Shown here piece after piece: positions 18,635-27,355 of a DNA stretch of 64,000 nucleotides (its first letter is position 1; each line of letters opens with the position of its first letter). Source of the DNA: Streptomyces sp. Ncost-T10-10d (lineage in GTDB: Bacteria > Actinomycetota > Actinomycetes > Streptomycetales > Streptomycetaceae). The notes beneath the pieces are model-generated. The model was not told the origin of the DNA, ran no database searches, and saw only the letters and a list, made by a program, of their open reading frames with translations. The translations under genes and the position numbers were made by a program. Location: assembly GCF_900091955.1 (NCBI RefSeq), contig NZ_FMDF01000030.1:16156-80155 (forward strand), given 5' to 3'.

Positions 18635-19327
18635 TCAGGCATCGTCGAGGCCGCGCTCGATCGCGTACCGCACGAGCTCCACCCGGTTGTGCAACTGGAG
18701 CTTGCCCAGGGTGTTCTGCACGTGGTTCTGGACGGTGCGGTGCGAGATGACCAGACGCTCGGCGATCTGCTTGTACGAGAGCCCTTTGGCGACCAGCCGC
18801 AGCACCTCGGTCTCGCGCTCGGTGAGCTGCGGGGCCTTGGGTTCGTCGGAGGCGACGGGCGTCGGGTCGGAGGCGAGCCTGCGGTACTCGCCGAGGACGA
18901 GTCCGGCGAGGCCCGGGGTGAAGACGGGGTCGCCGACGGCGGTGGACCGCACGGCCTCGGTCAGCTCCTGCGTACTGGCCGACTTGAGCAGATAGCCGGT
19001 GGCGCCGGACTTGACCGCCTCCAGTACGTCGGCGTGCTCGCCGCTCGCGGAGAGCACCAGGACGCGCAGTCCGGGGTGGGAGCCGACGAGTTCCTTGCAG
19101 ACCTGTACGCCGGGCATGCCGGGCAGGTTGAGGTCGAGTACGAGGACGTCGGGGGTGGTGGCCTTCGCCCTGCGGACGGCCTGCGGCCCGTCACCGGCGG
19201 TCGCCACCACTTCGAAACCGGACTCGGAAAGATCGCGGGCGACTGCATCGCGCCACATCGGGTGGTCGTCGACGACCATCACCCTGATGGTCCGCTCCTC
19301 GGCACCCTGGATGTTCTCCGTGCTCAT
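18635..19327 (-). CDS. macR: Response regulator MacR (NarL/FixJ family)
   Basis: Protein of 230 residues. Receiver domain 1-130 with acidic pocket VVDD (18-21), phospho-acceptor Asp65 (VLDLNLPG) and the conserved Lys in GYLLKSA. A LuxR-type helix-turn-helix follows at about 165-225 (LTERETEVLRLVAKGLSYKQIAERLVIS is its core). The ATG overlaps the sensor kinase stop by four bases. Position next to pfkA and pairing with a DUF5931 kinase identify it as MacR, which in S. coelicolor controls morphogenic membrane-protein genes. Confidence 0.9.
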   Translation of the reverse strand: MSTENIQGAEERTIRVMVVDDHPMWRDAVARDLSESGFEVVATAGDGPQAVRRAKATTPDVLVLDLNLPGMPGVQVCKELVGSHPGLRVLVLSASGEHADVLEAVKSGATGYLLKSASTQELTEAVRSTAVGDPVFTPGLAGLVLGEYRRLASDPTPVASDEPKAPQLTERETEVLRLVAKGLSYKQIAERLVISHRTVQNHVQNTLGKLQLHNRVELVRYAIERGLDDA

Positions 19328-20547
19328 CTTGCTGATCCCGCCTTCCCCCGTGAAACCTTCGGAACCTTCAACTCGACCTCGGTGCCCTGGCCGGGCACCG
19401 AAATCAACTCCGCCGTGCCGCCCAGGTCACGCAGCCGCCCCCGGATCGACAGGGCGACCCCCATCCGTCCCTCGCCCTCGGCCTGGGCGAGCCGCCCGTC
19501 CGGGATGCCGGGGCCGTCGTCCCGGACCGTCACGATCACCTCGTCCGGCCAGTCCTCGACGAGGATCCAGGCCTGGGCATTCTCCCCCGCGTGGACCCTG
19601 ACATTGTCCAGGGCGGCACTGACAGCGGCTGCCAGCTCCTTCGCCGCCCCGGGAGCGAGCAGCACCGGTGCGCCGGGCTCCGCGAAACTGATCCGGGAGC
19701 CGGCGTGCGGGGCGAGCAGGGAGCGCAGATCGCAGTCGGCCTGCCCGGACGGCTCGTCGTCGACCTCCACGCTGCGGACCACGGCGCCCTCGGCGGCGTC
19801 CTCGGAGACTCGGGTGGTGGGCACCAGACCGCTGGAGACCAGGGTGCGCAGGGCGACTTCCTGCTCCCCGGCCATCCGGCCCAGTTCGGCGGCCTCGCCG
19901 CCCAGCGCCGTGCCGCGCCGCTGCACCATCGCGAGGACCTGGAGCACGCTGTCGTGGATGTCGCGGGCCAGCCGTTCCCGCTCGCGGGTGGCGGCCTCGA
20001 TCTCCAGGGCGCGGGCGAGGGTGCGCTCACTGGCCCTGGCCACCTCGACGACGTAACCGATGGCGATGGAGGCGACCCAGACCAGCAGGACGTTGTGGAA
20101 GGTGTCCCGGCTGGGCTCGCCGCGCTCGATGATGTTGGCGACGGCGACGAAGGTGGAGGCGAAGGCCGCCCAGCGCCAGCCCCCCTTGATCGCGAAGGCC
20201 AGCACGGAGCCCGCGGTCCAGATGGACGGCAGCGTCGGACCGTCGACGTGCTGGGCCTCGAAGTCGGCGAGCGGGGTGAGGAGGATGCCCACGAGGGCGA
20301 GGGCCAGGTCGGCGCCGAGGAAACGCTTGGTGCAGGCGACGGCGCCCGCGACCTTCGGAAGGGTGCCGAGCGTCCAGGCCGCCATCACCACCAGGAAGAC
20401 GATGGCCACCCAGGGCCGGTCGTACCTGTCCCGGCCGAAGACGGCCAGCAGGATCGCGTAGAGCATCGTCAGAATGCGGTACGCAGTCAGCGCACTCCAC
20501 AGCGGCTGCTCGACCGACATGCGCACGACCCGCTCGCGCCTGGCCAT
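19324..20547 (-). CDS. macS: MacS-family sensor histidine kinase
   Basis: Protein of 407 residues. Residues 20-170 form about five membrane helices of the DUF5931 sensor region. The dimerisation domain has phospho-acceptor His198 (LARDIHDSVLQVL, HisKA_3 type), and the HATPase domain has the N box (AALDNVRVHA), DDGPGIPDG and GRMGVALSIRGRL. Four-base overlap with macR. Start ATG 20547 follows GGGGTGGGGAA. It lies 50 bases after the PlsC-like gene on the same strand, so a plsC-macS-macR transcript is possible. The signal sensed is unknown. Confidence 0.9.
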   Translation of the reverse strand: MARRERVVRMSVEQPLWSALTAYRILTMLYAILLAVFGRDRYDRPWVAIVFLVVMAAWTLGTLPKVAGAVACTKRFLGADLALALVGILLTPLADFEAQHVDGPTLPSIWTAGSVLAFAIKGGWRWAAFASTFVAVANIIERGEPSRDTFHNVLLVWVASIAIGYVVEVARASERTLARALEIEAATRERERLARDIHDSVLQVLAMVQRRGTALGGEAAELGRMAGEQEVALRTLVSSGLVPTTRVSEDAAEGAVVRSVEVDDEPSGQADCDLRSLLAPHAGSRISFAEPGAPVLLAPGAAKELAAAVSAALDNVRVHAGENAQAWILVEDWPDEVIVTVRDDGPGIPDGRLAQAEGEGRMGVALSIRGRLRDLGGTAELISVPGQGTEVELKVPKVSRGKAGSAR

Positions 20548-20597
20548 TTCCCCACCCCCCGGACGGAAACGACGCGGTTACGCGCCGGACCGTTCCG

Positions 20598-21341
20598 TCA
20601 TCCCTGCATTCCGGACTCTCTGGCCGCTTGCTTCTGCTCCTCGGCGCGGCGCTTCGCCTCATCGGCGATCTGCCGCTTGGCGGCGGTCGCGTAGATGTCC
20701 ACGTATTCCTGGCCGGAGAGCTTCATGATCTCGTACATCACCTCGTCGGTGACCGAGCGAAGGATGAAGCGGTCCCCCTCCATGCCGTGGTAACGGCTGA
20801 AGTCGAGCGGCTTGCCGATCCTGATCCCCGGACGCATCAGCTTGGGGATCACCTGGCCCGGCGGCTGGATCTTCTCCGTGTCGATCATCGCGACGGGGAT
20901 GACAGGCGCTCCGGTGGCCAGCGCCACCCGGGCGAGTCCGCCGGGCTTGCCGCGGTAGAGACGGCCGTCGGGCGAGCGGGTGCCCTCCGGGTAGATGCCG
21001 AAGAGCCCGCCGCTCTCGATGACCTCGATGCCCGCCTTGATGGCCGCCTCGCCGGCGCCTCGGGCACCCGAGCGGTCCACCGGGAGCTGGCCGACGCCCT
21101 TGAAGAAGGCGGCGGTCAGTTTGCCCTTCACGCCGGGCGCGGTGAAGTACTCGGACTTGGCGATGAAGGTGACCTTGCGGTCCAGGACGGCCGGCAGGAA
21201 GAAGGAATCGGAGAACGACAGATGGTTGCTCGCGAGGATCGCCGGTCCCTGCGCGGGGATGTTCTCCAGGCCCTCCACCCATGGCCTGAAGGCGAGCTTC
21301 AACGACCCGCCGATGGAGAACTTCATTGCGCCGTAGATCAA
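20598..21341 (-). CDS. 1-acyl-sn-glycerol-3-phosphate acyltransferase (PlsC family)
   Basis: Protein of 247 residues that would acylate lysophosphatidic acid in membrane phospholipid synthesis. The acyltransferase motifs are NHLSFSD (His40, Asp45), GQLPVDRSG, IYPEGTRSPDGR and VIPVAM. The C-terminal 30 residues are a charged helix rich in Lys, Arg, Glu and Ala. I use the TTG at 21341 because GGAGG lies 8 bases upstream; the in-frame ATG at 21326 has no visible ribosome-binding site. It is divergent from an esterase gene. Confidence 0.9.
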   Translation of the reverse strand: MIYGAMKFSIGGSLKLAFRPWVEGLENIPAQGPAILASNHLSFSDSFFLPAVLDRKVTFIAKSEYFTAPGVKGKLTAAFFKGVGQLPVDRSGARGAGEAAIKAGIEVIESGGLFGIYPEGTRSPDGRLYRGKPGGLARVALATGAPVIPVAMIDTEKIQPPGQVIPKLMRPGIRIGKPLDFSRYHGMEGDRFILRSVTDEVMYEIMKLSGQEYVDIYATAAKRQIADEAKRRAEEQKQAARESGMQG

Positions 21342-21535
21342 CTCGGGTGCCTCCTGTGTGCTGTCCGACAGACCTTAACCCGTGGGGCCGTCCGCGCTCC
21401 CGCCCGGCACGGAGCCGAGGCGGCGGCTGGGGCCGTGACGGCCCTGGTCGGTGTCGGTCCGGTCGCGTACGGTGAAGTAATCCTTCTGCACTCCCCCTTT
21501 CGCTCCCCTTCGAGCCTCACGAACAGGAGACCCCG

Positions 21536-22315
21536 GTGCCGGTCCTGCCTGGAGCCGAGCCGTTCCGCCACGAGGGCGGAGAGGCCGGCGTCCTTCTCTG
21601 TCACGGATTTACCGGCTCCCCGCAGTCGCTGCGCCCCTGGGCCGACTATCTGGTGGAGCGCGGGCTCACCGTCTCGCTGCCGCTGCTGCCCGGTCACGGC
21701 ACCCGCTGGGAGGACATGCAGCTCACGGGCTGGCAGGACTGGTACGCGGAGGTGGACCGGGAGCTGCGCGCCCTCCTGGAGCAGTGCAGCCAGGTCTTCG
21801 TCTTCGGGCTTTCCATGGGCGGAGCGCTCACGCTGCGGCTGGCGGCGAAACACGGGGACACGATCAGCGGTCTGGTGCTCGTCAATCCGGCGAACAAGGT
21901 GCACGGTCTGGCGGCGTACGCGCTGCCGGTCGCCCGCCACCTGGTACGGACGACGAAGGGGCTGGCGAGCGATATCGCCCTGGAGGGCTCCGCCGAGGTG
22001 GGGTACGACCGGGTGCCGTTGCACGCGGCGCATTCGCTGCGGAATTTCTTCCGACTGGTCGACGCCGAGCTGCCCCAGGTCACCCAGCCGATCGTCCTGC
22101 TGCACAGCCCGCAGGACCATGTGGTGCCGCCCGCCGACTCGGCCCGGATCCTCAGCCGGGTGTCGTCGACGGATGTCGAGGAGATCCTGCTGGAACAGAG
22201 CTACCACGTGGCGACGTTGGACCACGATGCGGAGCGGATCTTCGACGAGAGCTACCGGTTCATCGGCCGCCTCGCTCCGAGCGCAGGAAAGAAGGGGAGC
22301 ACGTCAGGTGGCTGA
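21536..22315 (+). CDS. Alpha/beta-hydrolase, carboxylesterase/monoacylglycerol lipase type
   Basis: Protein of 259 residues with the alpha/beta-hydrolase triad Ser93 (FGLSMGG), Asp194 (SPQDHVVP) and His224 (SYHVATLD), and the oxyanion-loop CHGFTGSP. The organisation matches thermostable carboxylesterase Est30 and bacterial monoglyceride lipases. It lies next to a PlsC-like acyltransferase, so a lipid ester is a reasonable substrate guess. GTG start at 21536 after CAGGAGA. The last 8 bases overlap the next gene. Confidence 0.88.
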   Translation: MPVLPGAEPFRHEGGEAGVLLCHGFTGSPQSLRPWADYLVERGLTVSLPLLPGHGTRWEDMQLTGWQDWYAEVDRELRALLEQCSQVFVFGLSMGGALTLRLAAKHGDTISGLVLVNPANKVHGLAAYALPVARHLVRTTKGLASDIALEGSAEVGYDRVPLHAAHSLRNFFRLVDAELPQVTQPIVLLHSPQDHVVPPADSARILSRVSSTDVEEILLEQSYHVATLDHDAERIFDESYRFIGRLAPSAGKKGSTSGG

Positions 22316-23030
22316 GCACGACGCGGAGCGCGCGGGCAGCGAGGAGGGACGCGAGCCCCTGCCCGCGGAAGGAGCTGCCCTCCCCACCGAGGGAGCGGCT
22401 CTTCCCACGGAGGAAACGTCCGTACCGGACGACGGTACGGGTCCCGAGGATGCCGCTGCCCGGAAAGTGCCGCCGGGCGACGGCGGCGAGCGGTCCGACC
22501 GGCCGATCGACGAGGACGCCGTGTGGAAGGCGATCGTGGCGGGCTACGGCGACGAGCCGCCGGACCCGCCGGGCGCCAAGCCGTTCAGGTCGATCGAGGA
22601 TCTCGCGCTGCTGGAGGACGATCAGTCGAGCGTCCTGGATCCGGACAAGGGGGTCGGGAAGAAGACCCCAAAACCGCCGGAGAAGCCGCTCGGCAGCTCG
22701 ATCGTGTTCGCCCCCGGCGTCGCCGGTCCGCGCGACTACGAGGTCGAGGAGCCGAAGGACGGCGACATCGACGACAGCGACGAGGGACATTTCGTCCCTC
22801 CGGAGCCGCCACCGCTGCCCGAGGCCGATGTCACGGCGAAGTTCGCCTGGCTCGCGGTCGTCGGCGGCCCGGTACTGATGCTGGTCGCGGTGCTGCTGAG
22901 GTGGGACATGACGTGGTGGCTCACGACGATCTGCGTCGGCGGATTCCTGGGCGGCTTCGTCACGCTGGTGGCGCGGATGGAGGACGACGACGAGGACGGC
23001 GACGATCCGGGGCGCGGAGCGGTGGTCTGA
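22308..23030 (+). CDS. Acidic protein with two C-terminal membrane spans, function unknown
   Basis: Starts at GTG 22308, overlapping the esterase by 8 bases in another frame; 240 residues. Residues 1-165 are strongly acidic and Pro/Gly-rich with a small internal duplication (EGAALPTEGAALPTE). A conserved-looking core is IDEDAVWKAIVAGYGDEPPD and PFRSIEDLALLEDD. Two hydrophobic helices (about 181-202 and 206-226) end the protein before an Asp/Glu-rich tail. Cytoplasmic N-domain anchored at the C-terminus is the likely topology. I do not recognise a functional family; translational coupling suggests it works with the esterase. Confidence 0.8.
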   Translation: MAEHDAERAGSEEGREPLPAEGAALPTEGAALPTEETSVPDDGTGPEDAAARKVPPGDGGERSDRPIDEDAVWKAIVAGYGDEPPDPPGAKPFRSIEDLALLEDDQSSVLDPDKGVGKKTPKPPEKPLGSSIVFAPGVAGPRDYEVEEPKDGDIDDSDEGHFVPPEPPPLPEADVTAKFAWLAVVGGPVLMLVAVLLRWDMTWWLTTICVGGFLGGFVTLVARMEDDDEDGDDPGRGAVV

Positions 23031-23072
23031 GATCGGGCCGGTCGAGGTGGCCTTGCGCTGTTGCCGTGCAGC

Positions 23073-23831
23073 TCAGGGCCTGGTCGCGGGCACCCGTAGT
23101 GCCGCCAGCACCGGCAGATGGTCCGTGGCCGCCCGCAGGTCCGCGTCGGTGACACCGGGCAGCCCTGCGGGGACACCGCAGCCGAGCACCTCGATCCCGT
23201 CCGTCGCGAACACGGCGTCGATGCGCCGCCGCGGATGGTCCGGCGAGAAGGTGTTCTCGCCACCCCACGGCCTCACGGCCCAGCAGTCCTGGAGCCGCCC
23301 GGCCAGCCGCCTGAACGCGGTCCCGGTCGGTACGTCGTTGAGGTCCCCGGCCGCGATGGCGTGCTCGACGCCCATCGCGTCCAGCCGTTCCAGCAGCATC
23401 TGCGCCTGGGCCAGGCGTTCGTCGCGCTGCAGGCTCAGATGGAAGCTCAGCAGACCGATCCGGGTGCCCGCGATCCGTACCACCGACGTGGCGAAGCCCC
23501 TGCGGTGCAGTCCGGGGCTGAGTGGCAGCAGCACGTCCTCCGTCCGCTCCACGGTGGCCCGCAGCGAGCAGAGCAACAGCGGCCCGGCCGCCGCGGCGCC
23601 GCCGCTCAGGACGACCAGGTCGGTGCGGGCCGCGAGCCAGGCGGCGCGCTTGCGCCAGCGGAAGAAGCGCGGGGCTTCCTGGATGAGGACGAGGTCGGGG
23701 GCGCAGGCGCTGATGACGCGGGCCAGTGCCTCGCGGTCGTCGCGCATCGACCGGACGTTGTAGCTGAGCACTCTGATGACGGCCGAACCATCCGGCTCGG
23801 TACGGGAGTCGGGCAGTGGCGTCAGGACCAT
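23073..23831 (-). CDS. Endonuclease/exonuclease/phosphatase-fold hydrolase
   Basis: EEP-superfamily protein of 252 residues. Recognisable metal and catalytic elements are VLSYNVRSM (Asn), LVLIQEAP (Glu), SFHLSLQRDER (His), AAGDLNDVPTG (Asp-x-Asn) and the terminal TDHLPVLA (Asp-His pair). No signal peptide. Substrate could be DNA, a phosphoinositide-like lipid or another phosphodiester; the sequence does not say. ATG 23831 is taken; an in-frame GTG lies 9 bases upstream and neither has a clear ribosome-binding site. Last gene of a minus-strand run that includes glucokinase. Confidence 0.87.
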   Translation of the reverse strand: MVLTPLPDSRTEPDGSAVIRVLSYNVRSMRDDREALARVISACAPDLVLIQEAPRFFRWRKRAAWLAARTDLVVLSGGAAAAGPLLLCSLRATVERTEDVLLPLSPGLHRRGFATSVVRIAGTRIGLLSFHLSLQRDERLAQAQMLLERLDAMGVEHAIAAGDLNDVPTGTAFRRLAGRLQDCWAVRPWGGENTFSPDHPRRRIDAVFATDGIEVLGCGVPAGLPGVTDADLRAATDHLPVLAALRVPATRP

Positions 23832-23848
23832 GCGTCTCACGATACGAC

Positions 23849-23887
23849 GGACGCCCGCCGCACCCCACGGGGGCGCGACGGGCGTCC
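23849..23887 (-). terminator. Terminator after glkA
   Basis: Arms GGACGCCCG (23849-23857) and CGGGCGTCC (23879-23887) pair perfectly and enclose further GC-rich complementarity, between the glkA stop and the downstream hydrolase gene. Confidence 0.65.
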
Positions 23888-23910
23888 GATTCTGTCCGGT
23901 TCCGGGTGGT

Positions 23911-24852
23911 TCAGCCCTGGCGGGCCAGGTCAGCCGCGCCCACCAGGCCTGCCTTGCCGCCCAGTTGGGCCGCGAGCACCTGGGCGTGCGGACGCCATTC
24001 GCCGCCGATCAGCCAGCGCCGGAACGACTTGCGGATCGGGTCGAGGACGAGTTCGCCCTCGTCCGACACGCCGCCGCCGACGATGAACGCGGACGGGTCG
24101 AAGAGCGAGGCCAGGTCGGCGAGTCCGGCGCCGGCCCAGCGGGCCAGCTCGCGGAACGAGTCGATCGCCACCGGGTCGCCCTGCCGGGCGGCCTGGCTGA
24201 TGTGCTTGCCCTCGATGCCGTCCACCGTGCCGTCGCCGAGGCTGAGCAGGACAGTGGCGCTCGAAGGGGTGGCGTTGGCGCGCTGCTTCGCGTAGCGGAC
24301 GAGCGCACGCCCGGAGGCGTACTGCTCCCAGCATCCCTGGCTGCCGCAGCCGCAGAGCAGCCCGTCCGGGACAACCCGGATGTGGCCGAATTCGGCGGCC
24401 ACACCGAAGCGTCCGCGTCGCAGCTTGTTGCCGATGATGATGCCGCCACCGAGACCGGTGCCGAGCGTGATGCAGATGACGTCGTCGTGGCCCTGTCCGG
24501 CGCCGAAGCGGTATTCGCCCCAGGCGGCGGCGTTGGCGTCGTTCTCGACGACGACCGGAAGGCCGACGCGCTGTTCGACCTTGTCCTTCAGCGGCTCGTG
24601 CCGCCAGTTGATGTTCGGCGCGAACAGCACGGTGGCGCGCTTGTCGTCGACATATCCGGCGGCGCCGATGCCGACGGCGTCGATCTGGTGGCCCTCGCTC
24701 GCACCGGACACGGCCGCCGCGATCGCGTCGACAATGCCTTCAGCCGTCGGCGGGGTCGGCACCTTGAACATCGAGAGGATCTGTCCCTCTTCGTCGACCA
24801 CTCCAGCTGCGATCTTCGTGCCGCCGATATCGACGCCGATGGTGAGTCCCAT
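23911..24852 (-). CDS. glkA: Glucokinase (ROK family)
   Basis: Protein of 313 residues with phosphate-binding IGVDIGGTKIAAG (5-17), ENDANAAAWGE with catalytic Asp105, TLGTGLGGGII, and the ROK zinc site formed by His157 and CGCGSQGC (Cys167, Cys169, Cys174). It lacks an N-terminal helix-turn-helix, so it is a sugar kinase and not a repressor. In S. coelicolor GlkA phosphorylates glucose and is central to glucose repression. It follows the DUF5304 gene by 74 bases on the same strand. Confidence 0.96.
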   Translation of the reverse strand: MGLTIGVDIGGTKIAAGVVDEEGQILSMFKVPTPPTAEGIVDAIAAAVSGASEGHQIDAVGIGAAGYVDDKRATVLFAPNINWRHEPLKDKVEQRVGLPVVVENDANAAAWGEYRFGAGQGHDDVICITLGTGLGGGIIIGNKLRRGRFGVAAEFGHIRVVPDGLLCGCGSQGCWEQYASGRALVRYAKQRANATPSSATVLLSLGDGTVDGIEGKHISQAARQGDPVAIDSFRELARWAGAGLADLASLFDPSAFIVGGGVSDEGELVLDPIRKSFRRWLIGGEWRPHAQVLAAQLGGKAGLVGAADLARQG

Positions 24853-24926
24853 GAATCCCTCAGTTTCGGTCGAGCCCCGCTGTGGCCAACGGTACCCGAG
24901 CCGGGGACCCTACCCATCGGTGCCGG

Positions 24927-25385
24927 TCAGTCCAGATCGATGTGTTCGCCCGTTGCGGGGCCCTCGTCGCGCGGGTCGGTGGGGTTGTCGGCCTTCTTCT
25001 CGGTGCCCGTGGGGGCCCCGGCGCCCTGGGTCCAGCGGCGTTCCTGGCCTTCCACGGCGGAGCGGTAGGCGGCGAGGAGTTCGTTGCCGGCCGCGGCAAT
25101 GTGGTCGAAGACGTCCGGATTGCGTTCGATGACGGGCTCGACGGCGGACTTGGCCTGCTTGATGATCTGCTGCACGGTGCCCTGGGCCGCCGCGCCGAAC
25201 AGCGGCGACCGGAGGGACGAGACCTTGTCGGCCACGGCGTCGACCAGCTTGCGCAGTTCCTCGGCTGCGGAGCCGGGCGGCGGGCCCTGCTGGGCGCGAC
25301 GGCGGGCTTTCTCCGCTTCGAGGTCCTCGGCGCAGGCCTTCGCCCACGCGTCGTCGTCGACGGGACGATCGGTGGCTTCGCTCAT
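24927..25385 (-). CDS. DUF5304 family protein
   Basis: Hydrophilic protein of 152 residues, no membrane span or signal peptide. The middle (about 45-110) is predicted helical (AEELRKLVDAVADKVSSL, VQQIIKQAKSAVEPVIERNP), and the C-terminal 40 residues are polar and disordered. It matches the Streptomyces DUF5304 family, of unknown function, always found near glucokinase in my memory. ATG 25385 is used since the upstream extension to 25424 has no family similarity. Confidence 0.8.
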   Translation of the reverse strand: MSEATDRPVDDDAWAKACAEDLEAEKARRRAQQGPPPGSAAEELRKLVDAVADKVSSLRSPLFGAAAQGTVQQIIKQAKSAVEPVIERNPDVFDHIAAAGNELLAAYRSAVEGQERRWTQGAGAPTGTEKKADNPTDPRDEGPATGEHIDLD

Positions 25386-25468
25386 GGCGGACTCCTGCGA
25401 CGTGGTTTGCCGGCGGCCCGGCATACGGGGCGCGTACTACCGACGTTACCCGAACCGTGATGTGGTGT

Positions 25469-26794
25469 TCAGCTCGTCCGGGGCCACAGACCGGGGTCCG
25501 GCGTGAACCGGACCCGGAGCACCCCGTCGGTGAGGGCGGCGCCGGAGACGGTGCAACGGCGCAGCCCGGATTCCAGAGGGACGATCCGGTGGAACGGGCC
25601 CACGGTGAGGAGCAGTTCGTCGCCGCGGCGCACCAACTGGAGGTCCGACTTGACGGCGCCGGGCAGGGGCAGGCACCAGACCAGAACGGAGTCGCCCTCG
25701 CCGGGCGGCGCGGCGGTCACGATCCGGCTGCCGGGCAGCAGCGACCGCAGCTCGTCGAGGCCGTCCGGGGCGTTCGGGTCCTCGATCCACCAGGGGTCGT
25801 CGGCCCGGCCGGGGCCCCGGTCGTCCAGTTCCGCGGCGAGTCCGTCGCCCTCGAAGAGGCCGCCGCCGGTGCCCGCCTCCTCGAAGACGGTGCAGCCGGC
25901 TCCGGTGTCGAGGAGGGCGAGGTCGTCCAGGCCCCGGGGATCGCGGCCGAGGTGGGGCACTTCGCACAGGGCCGCCGAGGGCACCCATTCCTCGTACCAG
26001 TGGTCGATGGTCTTCTCCTGCTGCGCGGCGAGGGCCGCGAACCAGGGGTCGCCGGAGTGCCTGGGCAGTACCCGGTTCACCGCGAGGGTGTCGACGCGCA
26101 GTCCGTGCAGGGCGAGTCCGGTGCGGGCGGTGCGCAGGGCGTCCTCGGCGGCGGGGCCGGGTTCGGCGACCAGCCGCAGCGTGGTGTTGCGGTCATCGAT
26201 CAGTGCCTGGACGGCGGCCAGCTCGGCGTCCCTGCGGGCGGCGGCCTCGTACAGCCACTGGGCGGGCATGGGTACGCCGGCGAGCTGGGCGAGCATCGGG
26301 CGAAGGGCGCGTGCGGCCTGGCGTTCCCGGGGCAGCAGTCGGCGCAGATAGCGGCGCAGCTGTTCGGGCAGGGCGAGTACGGCGAGCGCTTCGCGCAGCG
26401 GCGGAAGGTCGACGACGAGGACTTCGTAGCCGCCCGGCGACCAGTCGCCCCGGGCGGCGCGGCGCAGGGCGTGCAGGAGGGCGAGCTGGGCGCTGCCGGG
26501 GAGTTCGGTGAGTTCCTCGCCGTCCAGCCGGTTCCCGCCGAGCAGGTCGAGCACGCCGGACGCCTGATCCTGGAGGGTGAGCAGTTCGCTGCGGAAGTGT
26601 TCGCCGGAGTCGATGCGGGCGGACCACAGACCGTCCGTGACCTCGGTGGGTTCTGTGCCTTCTGGAAAGCCGGGTATGGCGTCGGCGGAGAGCAGCAGGG
26701 TGCGGCGCCCGCGACGGGCCGCGGCCAGCGCGGTCGCCGCCGCGAGGGTGGTACGGCCGGCGCCGCCGGGACCGGTGACGAGGACCGTACGCAC
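25469..26794 (-). CDS. ArsA/GET3-like anion-transporting ATPase homologue
   Basis: Protein of 441 residues with an N-terminal deviant Walker A motif, VTGPGGAGRTTLAAATALAAA (about 5-25), and LLLSAD as the switch strand. VLVVDLPPLREAL is the Walker B/switch II region, and FHRIVPLESGLRR sits near the C-terminus in the small beta domain seen in actinobacterial ArsA-like proteins. A single ATPase domain is present. No arsenic genes are near, so the true cargo is unknown. The stop of the SRPBCC gene is 4 bases upstream of its ATG. Confidence 0.85.
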   Translation of the reverse strand: MRTVLVTGPGGAGRTTLAAATALAAARRGRRTLLLSADAIPGFPEGTEPTEVTDGLWSARIDSGEHFRSELLTLQDQASGVLDLLGGNRLDGEELTELPGSAQLALLHALRRAARGDWSPGGYEVLVVDLPPLREALAVLALPEQLRRYLRRLLPRERQAARALRPMLAQLAGVPMPAQWLYEAAARRDAELAAVQALIDDRNTTLRLVAEPGPAAEDALRTARTGLALHGLRVDTLAVNRVLPRHSGDPWFAALAAQQEKTIDHWYEEWVPSAALCEVPHLGRDPRGLDDLALLDTGAGCTVFEEAGTGGGLFEGDGLAAELDDRGPGRADDPWWIEDPNAPDGLDELRSLLPGSRIVTAAPPGEGDSVLVWCLPLPGAVKSDLQLVRRGDELLLTVGPFHRIVPLESGLRRCTVSGAALTDGVLRVRFTPDPGLWPRTS

Positions 26795-26798
26795 CGGG

Positions 26799-27248
26799 TC
26801 AGGCCTTCGGGACGGACTCGACGCGCTTCTTCAGGCCGGCCAGGGCTCGGTCGATGATGACCTTCTCGGCCTTGCGCTTGATCATGCCGAGCATCGGGAT
26901 CTTGACGTCGACGGTCAGCCGGTAGGTGACCTCGGTGCGGTCGCCGTCGCCGAGCGGGGCCAGCGCGTAGGAGCCGTCGATGGCGCGCAGCATCTGGGAC
27001 TTGACGAGGGTCCAGCTGACCTCGTAGTCGCCGATCCAGGTGTACGCGAGGGTGTGGTCGTCCTTGATCGCTCCGGCGTCGAGGACGAGACGGACCTTCT
27101 CGGCGCGGCCCTGGTCGTCCAAGGAGAGGACCTCGGCCTCCTTGACCTCGCCGGTCCACTCCGGATAGCGGGCGAAGTCGGCGATCACTCCCATGACGTC
27201 GGCCGGCGCCGCCTCGATCGTGATGCTCGAGCTGGTGTGTTCAGCCAT
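26799..27248 (-). CDS. SRPBCC (START-like/polyketide cyclase) protein
   Basis: Protein of 149 residues with the helix-grip pattern of the SRPBCC superfamily: SSITIEAAPADVMGVIADF, RYPEWTGEVKEAEVL, and a long C-terminal helix (MLGMIKRKAEKVIIDRAL). A hydrophobic ligand pocket is expected. Homologues sit beside ArsA-like ATPases in many actinobacteria, and the 4-base spacing supports joint function. Ligand unknown. Confidence 0.88.
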   Translation of the reverse strand: MAEHTSSSITIEAAPADVMGVIADFARYPEWTGEVKEAEVLSLDDQGRAEKVRLVLDAGAIKDDHTLAYTWIGDYEVSWTLVKSQMLRAIDGSYALAPLGDGDRTEVTYRLTVDVKIPMLGMIKRKAEKVIIDRALAGLKKRVESVPKA

Positions 27249-27355
27249 CGCCGTGGCTCCTCCAGTGCGGTGTACCGGTGCGTCGGCAGAGGCCTGCCGT
27301 CAGAAGGCTATCGCGTGTGCGCGGCGCCTCGTTCCAGGGTCCGGCGCCGGTGCGG

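Noticed and set aside
20628..22307. Long plus-strand frame that runs into the acidic membrane protein gene
   Set aside because: The part before 22308 overlaps plsC antisense and the esterase in another frame; only the part from GTG 22308 looks like real protein.
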